From: Leptospirales bacterium
Lineage (GTDB): Bacteria; Spirochaetota; Leptospiria; Leptospirales; Leptonemataceae
Direction: 5' to 3'
Length of the DNA stretch: 64,000 bases
NCBI GenBank assembly: GCA_019694685.1
Contig: JAIBBM010000014.1
Coordinates: 1-64,000, forward strand
The notes below the pieces were generated by a model. That model was not told the DNA's origin and ran no database searches. It saw only the letters and a list, made by a program, of their open reading frames with translations. Positions within the stretch are counted from its first letter, which is position 1. Every line of letters begins with the position of its first letter. A program made the translations under genes and the position numbers. Shown in pieces: positions 25,796 through 34,560 of the stretch.

Positions 25796-26188
25796 ATGAT
25801 CAAATTGAGCTGGCTGCTTCAAATCCTCTGCGCCGTCATCCTCGCGCAGACTCTGTACTTTAAATTCTCGGGAGCGCCTGAATCTGTCTGGATTTTTTCC
25901 AGGCTAGGAATGGAACCGTGGGGTAGATATTTGACCGGCGGGCTGGAATTGGTTGCAGTCTTGCTTTTGCTTGTGCCGCGAACCATCTGGATGGGAGCGA
26001 CTCTCGCCGGCGGATTGATGCTTGGCGCCATCATCAGTCATCTGGCTGTACTCGGCGTAGTTGTCATCGGGCCGGACGGTCGCGGAGATGGTGGACTTCT
26101 TTTTTCCCTGGCCGCTATAGACGGGTTGTTTGCTGCTGCGGTTCTTTGGATTCGTCGGGATTCGATTCCGTTTCTGGCTCGCGAATAG
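25796..26188 (+). CDS. DoxX-like membrane protein
   Basis: 130 residues with four membrane helices (LQILCAVILAQTLYFKFSGA, YLTGGLELVAVLLLLVPRT, WMGATLAGGLMLGAIISHLA, FSLAAIDGLFAAAVLWI). The motif KFSGAPESV near helix 1 and the GGLELVA helix 2 are typical of DoxX/DUF417-type proteins. A strong GGGAGGG sequence precedes the ATG. The last 74 bases overlap the convergent DedA/ATP-grasp gene. Role unknown, perhaps membrane redox. Confidence 0.75.
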   Translation: MIKLSWLLQILCAVILAQTLYFKFSGAPESVWIFSRLGMEPWGRYLTGGLELVAVLLLLVPRTIWMGATLAGGLMLGAIISHLAVLGVVVIGPDGRGDGGLLFSLAAIDGLFAAAVLWIRRDSIPFLARE

Positions 26189-27767
26189 CACTGGTTAGCA
26201 GGGAGATCATTTCGCGCACGGTCATTGGCTGGAATCCTTTTTGGCGATTGGAAGCTCCAATTGCGTAGGCAAGCCTCCATTGCTCAAAAAGTGCGCGATA
26301 TGCGTGGATCACCGAGACTGCTGGATCGTAAATGTGAGTGGGTTCTGAAGTCACTCCGTTGAGTTCCAGTATACGAATTCCATCTGCGCGCATGAGTGCA
26401 GATTCGTCTTTCACACGAATGTCGTATCTACCCAGGTAGAATCCGCGAAAGCACTTGCTGATTCGATCGATTTCTTGTTCCAGGGCAGTCGTCTGGAGGT
26501 CAGCACCATCGAGAAAGATAGAACCACGCGCATGAGTGCCCAGCTCTACGAGTTGAATAGATTCCCCTTTTTTGGGAATATACGTTAGGCGACTCTGGTT
26601 TGCGCTGCAATAGTGATCTGCGAGTGCTACGGCTCGATGGTCGCGCAGAATCATTTCTTCAAGAGTTTGTTTTCCATCTCCTACAAGACGCGGCATGGTC
26701 TTTCGCGTAATCGAGAGTATTCGACCGTTTTCTTCATCTGGCATGCGCGCATATAGAATCCCAAATTCTAAGCCGGAAATGTATTCCTGTATGATCAACG
26801 CCTTCGGGTTTTTCAGTGCAATCGTAAGCTCTTGTTCGCTTCGAACGATTTGCACTCCGCTGCCTCTTTGTCCTTGATCTGGCTTGATCACAATTGGAAA
26901 AGTGAGTGCGTGCTCTGCCATGAAACTAAGAGCGATGGACGCGCGCTCGTTGGCCGCTTGCCCGGACGGCTCCTTCATGGAAGGAATCAATTTATATTTT
27001 GCAACTGAATCCGGGGGAAGATGGTCCAGGATGCGCGATTTGGATTCACCGATGACACCGGAACTTTCTATTCCCGGATTCGACGCAGTGAACAAAAGAG
27101 GGCCTTTAAATCGAATCGCAAGATAGATGCAGTAAAATATGATGGGCGGATAGGCAGCCCAGGATGGCCAGAATTCCCAGCGCATCCTGTACCATTTTCC
27201 GGCAAGCATTCGCCTTCCGCGAAATGTGACAAGAGAGAGCAATAGATGAACAGAGAAATACAGGGCAGCGGCGAGCACTGCGAGTATGGGAAGTATGTGA
27301 GATTCCTCGAAGAGTGCGTGCGCCTGCGATCCTAGAAAGTATGCAATACTTACGATCAGAGGCGTCCAGAGTAAAGCCGCAAGTGCGAACCAGAACAGGA
27401 ACTCCACCAGATTCACTTTCAGAAGGCCAGCGGCAAAGTACGTGGGTAGCCTGGTTCCTGGAATGAAGCGCGATGTGAGAATCAACCAGTGTCCTTTTGC
27501 AGCAAACCACCTGGAGCTTTCTTCTATCTTACGCTCCGTGACGAACCACTTCAGAGGACGGATTTTTACGGCAGGTCTACCCAGAATTCTGCCTGCTGCA
27601 AATAGTAGCAAGTCCCCTGCGAATATTCCGCTGGCACATGCGATGATTCCTGGAACCAGGGCGACTTTGTGTGTCGCAGCCGCCATTCCCGTGGCAATGC
27701 ATGTTAGATCTTCGCTTACGAAGGTGGAGAGTGCAATCAGTACGTAGGCGAGTCCGTCAGCCAGCAA
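26115..27767 (-). CDS. DedA/VTT membrane domain fused to an ATP-grasp enzyme
   Basis: 550 residues. The N-terminal 190 residues form a DedA/VTT flippase-like domain: STFVSEDLTCIATGMAAA, GIFAGDLLLFAAGRILGRPA, and the conserved SRFIPGTRLPTYFAAGLLKV. From about residue 220 an ATP-grasp domain follows: FPIVIKPDQGQRGSGVQIVR (ATP-binding Lys), LIIQEYISGLEFGILYA, DIRVKDESALM and RILELNGVTSEPTHIYD (metal site Glu and Asn). A Gln/Glu-rich tail covers the last 30 residues, the region that overlaps the convergent DoxX gene. It could couple membrane-lipid or peptide modification with translocation; function unknown. It overlaps the dinB-like gene by 11 bases. Confidence 0.8.
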   Translation of the reverse strand: MLADGLAYVLIALSTFVSEDLTCIATGMAAATHKVALVPGIIACASGIFAGDLLLFAAGRILGRPAVKIRPLKWFVTERKIEESSRWFAAKGHWLILTSRFIPGTRLPTYFAAGLLKVNLVEFLFWFALAALLWTPLIVSIAYFLGSQAHALFEESHILPILAVLAAALYFSVHLLLSLVTFRGRRMLAGKWYRMRWEFWPSWAAYPPIIFYCIYLAIRFKGPLLFTASNPGIESSGVIGESKSRILDHLPPDSVAKYKLIPSMKEPSGQAANERASIALSFMAEHALTFPIVIKPDQGQRGSGVQIVRSEQELTIALKNPKALIIQEYISGLEFGILYARMPDEENGRILSITRKTMPRLVGDGKQTLEEMILRDHRAVALADHYCSANQSRLTYIPKKGESIQLVELGTHARGSIFLDGADLQTTALEQEIDRISKCFRGFYLGRYDIRVKDESALMRADGIRILELNGVTSEPTHIYDPAVSVIHAYRALFEQWRLAYAIGASNRQKGFQPMTVREMISLLTSAIREPETESNPDESKEPQQQTTRL

Positions 27768-28260
27768 GACTCTCTGCTCTCAAGAATTCGAGGGTGGAAG
27801 GTGCAATCCCAAAGTCAGCCGGAACAGCAAATCCTCTCTCCGCCAGGATGTAGGAAATCAGTGCGAAATGATGAACTGTGTGCGAAATCAGAAATTGGAT
27901 TTCGCGCTCTCTCGTGGACGTGACAAATTCGACTGGATGCGAAGCTTCTACTTTTACCTGCACAGGCTCGTTTTCGGTCCACCGGAGCCCTCGTAGTCTT
28001 TCGCGTACCAGTTCCAGCTCTCGCCGCGCGAGATCGAGGAGTCGTTCTGATTCCGAGTTTCTTTCTCTCAGATCGTAGTCGATGCTTCCGGCTGGCTCGT
28101 CCCTGAGGAAGCAGCGGTAAAAATCCAGAATGTGTCGCATGTGACTGCCCACGGATGCACCCAGCGGAGAACGAGCCGAATAGTCCTCCTGCGTGAGTTT
28201 CGCCAGAAGTTCGCGTCCTTGATCAAGTATGTGCAACGTTACAGCCAGTCCACGGGACAA
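27757..28260 (-). CDS. DinB-family protein
   Basis: The TTG at 28260 is preferred: AAGGAG lies 6 bases upstream, while the ATG at 28305 has none and would crowd the divergent cyclase gene. About 167 residues of four-helix DinB fold. Candidate metal ligands are SHMRHILDFYRCF (His near 40-45) and LISHTVHHFALISYI (His near 125-130), the usual spacing of the three-His site. DinB-like proteins include thiol S-transferases and damage-inducible proteins. Start of an operon with the DedA/ATP-grasp gene. Confidence 0.7.
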   Translation of the reverse strand: MSRGLAVTLHILDQGRELLAKLTQEDYSARSPLGASVGSHMRHILDFYRCFLRDEPAGSIDYDLRERNSESERLLDLARRELELVRERLRGLRWTENEPVQVKVEASHPVEFVTSTREREIQFLISHTVHHFALISYILAERGFAVPADFGIAPSTLEFLRAESLAG

Positions 28261-28330
28261 AATCTGCTCCTTTCTTTGATTGGTCTTGCCAACTGCAGTA
28301 ATCATTACAGTGTTTCCGCGACGAACTGTT

Positions 28331-29614
28331 ATGGTGCAACTGCTAATCCGGATTTTTTACAGGCTGGTGGGAAATGTGAAGGAACATTCCCTGGAGCATA
28401 GACTTTTTTCCACTATCTCTTTGCTCAATGGAGTGGCCAACATTGGGGGCTCGTTTGCCTACCTTCTACAAGGGGGAAGCGGACTGCTGCAGTTTGCGAT
28501 CAATGCAGGCACAGGCGTTTTGTTTCTGGGGCTGTACTATCTGTCCAGATTTCGCGGCATCTACTATATTTTGTACTGGCCCTTTAACTTGCTCATCCTG
28601 GGATTTCTGGCTACTTTGTGGTTTCCAAACGGTGGATCGCACGGAGGTTCGAGCTACTACTTGATTCCCGCTCTCATGATTGCCACGATTCTCGCTCGAA
28701 GCGGAAGAACCATCGTCCTTGTTTTTCTTTTGTACGCGGCTGTGGCCGTTGCGCTTTTGTTCATTGAACACCAGCGTCCGGATTTGATTGCCATGCCAGC
28801 TGTGGAAGATCGTTTCCTGGACATTGTCCTGAACTATCCTTTTGTGCAGATTTTCAGTTCCGGTCTGGTCGTGGTCCTATCTAGGAACGTTCACGCGGAA
28901 AGAGAAAAGTCAGACAAGCTGCTTTTGAATATCCTTCCCCAGGAGATTGCAGAGGAACTCAAGAAAACAGATCAGGTAGCACCTCAGAGCTATGATCAGG
29001 TGACTGTGTTGTTTACGGATCTTGTTGGGTTTACTCGCATCGCGGAGAATTTGCCGCCACAGGATTTACTCAGAGAGCTCGATTCGTGCTTTTCTTCTTT
29101 TGATAGAATTATAAAGAAACACAAGATTGAGAAAATCAAAACGATCGGAGACAGCTATATGTGCGCGGGCGGCGTGCCGCATCGCAACAAGACAAACGCG
29201 ATCGACTGTGTACTGGCAGCGCTCAATATGATTACGTATATGAAACGCTTGAAAGCGGATCGCGAAGCTCATGGCCTGCCTTGCTGGGAAATAAGGCTGG
29301 GGATTCACACGGGTCATCTTGTAGCCGGAGTCATTGGGAAAGAGAAATTCGCATACGATATCTGGGGAGATACTGTGAATCTCGCTTCTCGCATGGAGAG
29401 TTCCGGTGTTCCCATGCAGGTGAATATTTCCAGAGCAACGTATGAACTGGTTAGCAATTTGTTTGATTGTGAGTTTCGCGGAGCGGTTCAGGCAAAGAAC
29501 AAAGGCGAAATCGACATGTACCTGGTTCGCGGTGTAAAAGCAGAGTTCAAAGGAGAAGACGGAAAGCTGAACCGAAAGTTTGTGGAAGCATACAAAGAAG
29601 TAGGCGCTGCTTGA
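28331..29614 (+). CDS. Membrane-bound class III adenylate cyclase
   Basis: The ATG at 28331 gives 427 residues. Six membrane helices lie within residues 25-190. A linker (SDKLLLNILPQEIAEELKKT) like that of the cyclase at 20722 leads to the catalytic domain. Metal sites are in VTVLFTDLVGFTRIAENL, the adenine-specifying Lys in KIKTIGDSYMCAGGVP, and AYDIWGDTVNLASRMESS carries the specificity Asp and the catalytic Asn and Arg. Predicted active. A sister of the 20722 cyclase by architecture, with a different sensor part. Followed within 33 bases by a SUKH-like gene. Confidence 0.87.
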   Translation: MVQLLIRIFYRLVGNVKEHSLEHRLFSTISLLNGVANIGGSFAYLLQGGSGLLQFAINAGTGVLFLGLYYLSRFRGIYYILYWPFNLLILGFLATLWFPNGGSHGGSSYYLIPALMIATILARSGRTIVLVFLLYAAVAVALLFIEHQRPDLIAMPAVEDRFLDIVLNYPFVQIFSSGLVVVLSRNVHAEREKSDKLLLNILPQEIAEELKKTDQVAPQSYDQVTVLFTDLVGFTRIAENLPPQDLLRELDSCFSSFDRIIKKHKIEKIKTIGDSYMCAGGVPHRNKTNAIDCVLAALNMITYMKRLKADREAHGLPCWEIRLGIHTGHLVAGVIGKEKFAYDIWGDTVNLASRMESSGVPMQVNISRATYELVSNLFDCEFRGAVQAKNKGEIDMYLVRGVKAEFKGEDGKLNRKFVEAYKEVGAA

Positions 29615-29646
29615 TTCATACCCTGCCGTCTGAATTGCAGGACTTG

Positions 29647-30009
29647 ATGTCTGATTCAGAAAAGGCAGGGTCGCTTTATGCAAAGACCATGAGCCATGAC
29701 ACAGCTGGAAATGATCTGAGGTTGCGCGTTGCGGAAATCTATGGTACCTACGAACAGATGCGCGAACGCACTGAAATCATGGCTGCTTCTTTTCTTTCTG
29801 ATTGCTACTATGGAGATCGCCCTGCGCGAGGAGCCTGGCTCGCAGACATCACAGACTTTCGTTCTATCTTGTGCATTGGTCACGACACAGAGCATTCTCC
29901 CATCTGCATCGATTTTGCGCACGGAGCCAAAGTGATTCTCTGGGACGGATACGCATGGAGAGAGGTGGCCCCGGGGTTTGCTGGATTTTTGCGATTGTTT
30001 GTGGGGTAG
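29647..30009 (+). CDS. SMI1/KNR4 (SUKH)-like small protein
   Basis: The ATG at 29647 has AGGA 6 bases upstream; a TTG at 29611 would overlap the cyclase stop. 120 residues. The ending WDGYAWREVAPGFAGFLRLF and the central strand pattern CIGHDTEHSPICIDFAHG resemble the SMI1/KNR4 (SUKH) fold, known from immunity proteins of toxin systems and other roles. No toxin gene is adjacent, so immunity is not claimed. Probably cotranscribed with the cyclase. Confidence 0.5.
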   Translation: MSDSEKAGSLYAKTMSHDTAGNDLRLRVAEIYGTYEQMRERTEIMAASFLSDCYYGDRPARGAWLADITDFRSILCIGHDTEHSPICIDFAHGAKVILWDGYAWREVAPGFAGFLRLFVG

Positions 30010-30073
30010 GGGCCCACAAACGAACGCTTTCTTGCGCGGTTGCCGCCGCGCCGTGTCACCGGGTGCCTTTTTC

Positions 30074-31021
30074 TTAGAACTTATAGTTGAAACTGAAGCC
30101 GAGTCCGCGATAAATACCGCGAACTTTTTCCAGTGGCACCGATATTAGGCCATTCTGAGTCAAGGAAGTCGCATTCAATGTGGTCAGGCCCGTGATCGGA
30201 TTCGGAGCACCTTCATAAAATGGAAAAGCAATACGTGTTGTACCAGGGTCATAAAACTCGCCGTAAGTCACAGCAAAGAACTTCGTGTCATCGATCACGA
30301 GGCCGGCCGAGAAGCCCCACATTAGAGGCGGGCTAGAAGCAGCCTGCTTGTCCAGGCCAACTCCCACGGGAATACCCCAGAAGAAGGGAACGTCCGAATT
30401 TGCCCATTTATAGTAAGCCGTTGCGGATAAGAATGTCAATGGTTTGTAGCTACTCCTTTCCATCACTTGGACGATTCCGAGTCCATTTACCTGAGCCTTG
30501 GTCACGTAGGATCTTGACCCGCGACCCGCGATTGCTGTTATTCCGGGCACCGCAATGCCGAAGTTACAAGGCTTGTAGTACAATCCAAAAAAGCTGATTG
30601 TGTGCAGAGATCGGTTGCAGTCCTGAGACGCACTTTCGATAATCTTACGGGTCACGGTTTGGGTTGGAGTCGCGCCTTTGACTTCGACGACGGTGGTTTC
30701 CCTACTAGTAATCTTGAAGCGAACGAGTTTCGCGTCCACTTCCTTCACGAATTTTACCCAAGCATCGTAGTTTTCGCTATCAGGGGAAGGCTTCTCGTTC
30801 TGCAATTTCACCAATCCTTCACTCACAAGCTGAGGGTTTTCTTCCACGAGGCCTTTATCGAGGGTACTCTGTATAGCTCGCATCCTTGTCTCGAAATCCT
30901 CCGCCCAGGCCGACGGTACAGCCAAAGCATGGACCATCATCATGATCGCCAACAAGCTGCCTTTCTTGGTCTTTTTGCGACCCAAGCTCTGCTTGTTCGC
31001 TACGCTGTGACATAGAATCAT
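30074..31021 (-). CDS. Outer-membrane protein with N-terminal coiled-coil/TPR-like part
   Basis: The ATG at 31021 has GGAGGAT upstream and opens MILCHSVANKQS with a signal peptide (SLLAIMMMVHALAVPSAWA). Residues about 45-120 are helical (TRMRAIQSTLDKGLVEENPQ). The rest is beta-barrel-like with GLYYKPCNFGIAVPG, FLSATAYYKW, and the C-terminal strand GLGFSFNYKF. 315 residues. No recognised family, probably a spirochaetal envelope protein. A good minus-strand promoter lies at 31142-31171. Confidence 0.55.
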   Translation of the reverse strand: MILCHSVANKQSLGRKKTKKGSLLAIMMMVHALAVPSAWAEDFETRMRAIQSTLDKGLVEENPQLVSEGLVKLQNEKPSPDSENYDAWVKFVKEVDAKLVRFKITSRETTVVEVKGATPTQTVTRKIIESASQDCNRSLHTISFFGLYYKPCNFGIAVPGITAIAGRGSRSYVTKAQVNGLGIVQVMERSSYKPLTFLSATAYYKWANSDVPFFWGIPVGVGLDKQAASSPPLMWGFSAGLVIDDTKFFAVTYGEFYDPGTTRIAFPFYEGAPNPITGLTTLNATSLTQNGLISVPLEKVRGIYRGLGFSFNYKF

Positions 31022-31141
31022 CTGGGATCCTCCTCTGGCCAGCTCCGGTCTATCGACAGTTACCATTTCGAATATATGACATCGTTGAAATCCGAGGTGC
31101 AAGGTTCATTGCGTTCTCATGCTCTTTTCAAGAGCGCGCCC

Positions 31142-31171
31142 AACATATCGACATTTACAAACTTCGGTCAA
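31142..31171 (-). promoter_or_regulatory. Sigma70-type promoter for the outer-membrane protein gene
   Basis: On the minus strand TTGACC (31166-31171) is followed 18 bases later by TATGTT (31142-31147). The intervening DNA is AT-rich, and so is the region upstream (31171-31205). It is the best -35/-10 match in this intergenic region and sits about 120 bases before the start codon. Confidence 0.4.
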
Positions 31172-31262
31172 TAATTATTCAAAAAACGATATATTTTTTT
31201 TACTAATTCCTCAGCGATATTGTTGACCCGGATGGCAAGAACAGGGCCATTTACTGTCTACC

Positions 31263-32516
31263 ATGAAATCTGAGCCAGGATTGCCGGTTTTGACTGGGAT
31301 TGGAATTGTTTCCCCCATCGGGATTGGCCGTTCGGAATTCTGGGCCGGCCTGACAGAGGGGCGCACCGGGGTTCGAAATATATCTCTTTTCGATGCATCT
31401 TCTTTCCCAAGCAAAATCGCGGCGGAAGTGATTGGCTTTGACGCATCTCCGTATCTATCTCGCCGCGAATTGAAGTCCTATCCAAGGCAAACTCAGTTTG
31501 CACTGGTCGGGCTGATGCTTGCTCTCGGGGACGCGAAGCTCGCCGCGCTCGATCCGTATAGAACGGATGTAGTGCTGGGCGCAGCACAGATTTCCTTCTA
31601 TGCAATAGAAGAAGAAATCAGGAAAGGCAGTCACGCATTGCGAGAACACGAGCCTGAACTCGATCCATTTGGTGTGCTAAAGACCACTCTGAGCATTCCT
31701 GCTTCTGCGATTGCATTTCGCAGTGGAGTGAAGGGATACGTGTCCACCCTGACTTCTGCGTGCACGAGTGGGATCGACGCCATCGGTGCGGCTGCAGATC
31801 GCATTCGTCAGGGACAGGCAGATGCAGTCATCACAGGAGGAGTGGACACACCCATTACCAGAATCATACTCAATGCATTTTGTGCGGCAAGAATGCTTTC
31901 TACTCGCAATGATGAACCGCAAAGCGCTCTGGCTCCTTTTGATCGTAGTCACACCAAATCCGTTCTGGGAGAAGGAGCGGCCATTCTGATTCTTGAGGAC
32001 AAGCGTCGTGCGATCGCTCGCGGTGCTTCCATCTATTGTGAACTCGGTCGTTTTGCTCAGGAGCCAGAGAATACAAACGAATTGTTTTCACTCGATAGAA
32101 GTGGAACAGGCTGGAAGAGAATGTTGCGCAACGTTCTCGCAGAAGATGGCGCAGATTCAGTAGAAGCGATCAATGCTCATGGACCGAGCGATGATCTAGT
32201 CGATCGTGTAGAGGCAGATGTGCTCAGGGATGTTTTTGGTGCTCGCTTGCACAAGATTCCGGCTGTTTCCATCAAAGGTGGAATTGGAAGCAGCATGGCT
32301 GCCGCGGGTGCGATGCAGGTGGCTTCCGCTGCTTTGATGCTCAAGACTGGGATCATCCCTCCCACAAGAAATTATTCTAATCCTGATCCTGATTGTGCAC
32401 TGAATATTTCGGCGCAAGTCAGGCGGATGAAACGACCTCTGGGATCTGTGCTCGTAAATGCGCACGGAATCGGAGGGATGAACTCGGCAATTTTACTCAA
32501 GAGGGTGAAGGTATGA
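31263..32516 (+). CDS. Beta-ketoacyl synthase-like protein with altered active site
   Basis: 417 residues, one complete KAS I/II (FabF) type thiolase fold. The nucleophile is Cys167 in TLTSACTSGIDA. The first catalytic histidine is His306 in INAHGPSDDLVDR, where FabF has HGTST. The lysine is Lys338 (SIKGGIGSSMAAAG), but the second catalytic His expected at the GH position is Ser343. NAHGIGGMN replaces the usual NSFGFGG. It may condense, decarboxylate poorly, or catalyse another acyl transfer. It overlaps the following membrane regulator by ATGA, so the two are coupled. Confidence 0.8.
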   Translation: MKSEPGLPVLTGIGIVSPIGIGRSEFWAGLTEGRTGVRNISLFDASSFPSKIAAEVIGFDASPYLSRRELKSYPRQTQFALVGLMLALGDAKLAALDPYRTDVVLGAAQISFYAIEEEIRKGSHALREHEPELDPFGVLKTTLSIPASAIAFRSGVKGYVSTLTSACTSGIDAIGAAADRIRQGQADAVITGGVDTPITRIILNAFCAARMLSTRNDEPQSALAPFDRSHTKSVLGEGAAILILEDKRRAIARGASIYCELGRFAQEPENTNELFSLDRSGTGWKRMLRNVLAEDGADSVEAINAHGPSDDLVDRVEADVLRDVFGARLHKIPAVSIKGGIGSSMAAAGAMQVASAALMLKTGIIPPTRNYSNPDPDCALNISAQVRRMKRPLGSVLVNAHGIGGMNSAILLKRVKV

Positions 32517-34552
32517 GCGGGCAGAGTACTTACGTGATCTGGTTTGCGACGATGGACTCACTCGTCGTTTTGCTTGCACTGATTGCGATTCTAAGGTTGC
32601 GATCAGGCTTACTGCGATCTATTTACCTTGCGTTTCTTGCATTTGGTGCGCTCTGGGTGAATCTCATCTACACCGTGAAATGGATTGCGATGCCGGAATC
32701 TATCGCGGTCATGCTTTCACGCGCAATCTTTGTTTCCATATTGTTCACGTTATGCGCCTTTGTGTGCTTCATGATCGCGTTTTGTGATTTGAAAGAAGAA
32801 TTCAGGAAGGCACGCTTTTTCGCTTTCGTTGGTGCCAATGCCCTTCTGATCCTCGGGACATTGCTCGGTTATGTGGAAAACGGAGTGCATATGACTGCGA
32901 CGGGACTTGCTCCTGTTTACGGTCCTTTGCATCCGGTGCTCGTCGGATCCAATCTGGTATGGGGGGCCTACGTATTCTGGCTTGTGATTCGTGAATTCAG
33001 GAAAAGCACAGATCCGATCTTCCGATCTCAGCTGAGGATTCTGTTTGCCTGCTGTCTCTTTACATTTGCCTGGGCCGGGACAATGAACGGGATTCTGCCC
33101 GTTCTTCTTGGTTCGTCTGCATTTTCGCATCTTGGCCCGCTTGGATTCCTCGTACTTTACGCAGGCATTATCTGGATTATTCTCGAGGAACGCACATTGT
33201 TCATTGCCCGCGACTTTCGCGCACTTCTGAAGCTGCCTGCTTTCCAAACTCAATCCAACGTGATGATCATGAAGCAGCTTTTCCTGGATGTGGAGGACGC
33301 AGTCACCAGGCCCACATCTCCGTTTCGAAAAAGCTATTTATTCCACACGGGTCAGGGTGAAGCTGATTTGACTGTTTCGCACGGAACTGGAGCAGCAATT
33401 CAAGCACCTGGCGCGCTGTTGCCGGGCAACACGGAGGGATTCACGGACAATCTACGTGCACTCGAGACTCAGAACAGACGCCTGACGTTCGCATTGCTCG
33501 AAGCTCAGTCTCGATTGAGAGATCCGGAACTGGGAGCCACCATTCATTCTGTGCCGCCACGCATACCGTCTTCCGCTTCAGGTCCGTACAGACTTTCTGA
33601 TTTTGTTGATGAAATTGAAGTAAACAAGCGCGACATGCGCGAGTCCTATGGATTTCCTTTTCCTTGTTTTTCACGCGCAAGGGTGGAGCTGCTGACGCGC
33701 ATTCGCATGTATGCTCCGTCTCTCTTGACTCCTCTATTTGTTGGACCACCGGCGTCCGGAAGAACTACCTTTTCCAGAGTGATGCATTCCCTGCGATCCG
33801 CTTCATCATTGCGCGAAGTTTCCTGCGCGTCTACGGATGCCGGCGATCTTCGTCCATTGGTGCGCGAGTTTCTTTCTCCTTCGTGTGAAAGTACAGGGAT
33901 TCTGATTCGAGAATTGCATCTGCTCGATCCTTCGGGTTGGCCTGCCATTGAACAACTGTTAACTGAAAAACGTGCCGGTAAGTGGGTGTACTTCACCGCG
34001 GAGGAAGAAGGATTGGCCGAGCTGCTCTCCGGTGCGGGAGCACATCGCGCAACAGAGCTCCTGCAATTGCAGCTTTCAGTTCCTGCATTGTGTTCTTCGC
34101 GAGAAGAGATGTTTTTTTTGGCGCTCGATTTGATTCGCACTCGAAGTCGTCTTCTTGGTCGCGGCATTGACGCCGTGAGTCGAACGTGGATGGATCGGTT
34201 GATCTCCAGGCCATGGCCAGGCAACTATGCCGAGTTTGCGGGTGTTATCGATCGTGCCTTAGTTGAAAGCGATTCCTCTATTGTAGATGGATCCCTTCCT
34301 AAATTGCCTGCGCAAGCGACAGCCAGGAAGCTTGAGAAAGCACAAGCAATTCCGGATCTGGCGCATCTGACACCGCTTGAGAACGCAGAACGTCGCACCA
34401 TTTATGAGCACCTGGTGGCAAACAATTTCAATCAACGCAAGACAAGCGAAGAAATTGGAATCAGACCCAACACCCTCATCGCGAAAATGCGAAAATATGA
34501 GATTGCACCGCCCGGAGGCGCGCGGCCGGGTCGACCGCGCCTCAATCGATGA
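32513..34552 (+). CDS. Membrane-bound AAA+-like regulator with Fis-type HTH
   Basis: The ATG at 32513 overlaps the KAS-like stop by 4 bases and is preferred over an upstream extension. 679 residues. Residues 10-225 hold seven or more membrane helices, followed by a coiled coil (about 310-340). An AAA+-like domain follows at 385-600: the Walker A-like GPPASGRTTF has Arg417 in place of Lys, and the Walker B position reads GILIRELHLLD, lacking the DE pair. No GAFTGA loop, needed to touch sigma54, is visible. The C-terminus (about 620-665) is a Fis-type HTH (NAERRTIYEHL, FNQRKTSEEIGIRPNTL). It looks like an NtrC relative turned into a membrane-tethered DNA-binding protein. Confidence 0.7.
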   Translation: MSGQSTYVIWFATMDSLVVLLALIAILRLRSGLLRSIYLAFLAFGALWVNLIYTVKWIAMPESIAVMLSRAIFVSILFTLCAFVCFMIAFCDLKEEFRKARFFAFVGANALLILGTLLGYVENGVHMTATGLAPVYGPLHPVLVGSNLVWGAYVFWLVIREFRKSTDPIFRSQLRILFACCLFTFAWAGTMNGILPVLLGSSAFSHLGPLGFLVLYAGIIWIILEERTLFIARDFRALLKLPAFQTQSNVMIMKQLFLDVEDAVTRPTSPFRKSYLFHTGQGEADLTVSHGTGAAIQAPGALLPGNTEGFTDNLRALETQNRRLTFALLEAQSRLRDPELGATIHSVPPRIPSSASGPYRLSDFVDEIEVNKRDMRESYGFPFPCFSRARVELLTRIRMYAPSLLTPLFVGPPASGRTTFSRVMHSLRSASSLREVSCASTDAGDLRPLVREFLSPSCESTGILIRELHLLDPSGWPAIEQLLTEKRAGKWVYFTAEEEGLAELLSGAGAHRATELLQLQLSVPALCSSREEMFFLALDLIRTRSRLLGRGIDAVSRTWMDRLISRPWPGNYAEFAGVIDRALVESDSSIVDGSLPKLPAQATARKLEKAQAIPDLAHLTPLENAERRTIYEHLVANNFNQRKTSEEIGIRPNTLIAKMRKYEIAPPGGARPGRPRLNR

Positions 34553-34560
34553 CCTCGATG

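Noticed and set aside
28261..28305. ATG at 28305 as dinB-like start
   Set aside because: No ribosome site, and only 25 bp would remain to the divergent cyclase start. The TTG at 28260 has AAGGAG at a good distance.
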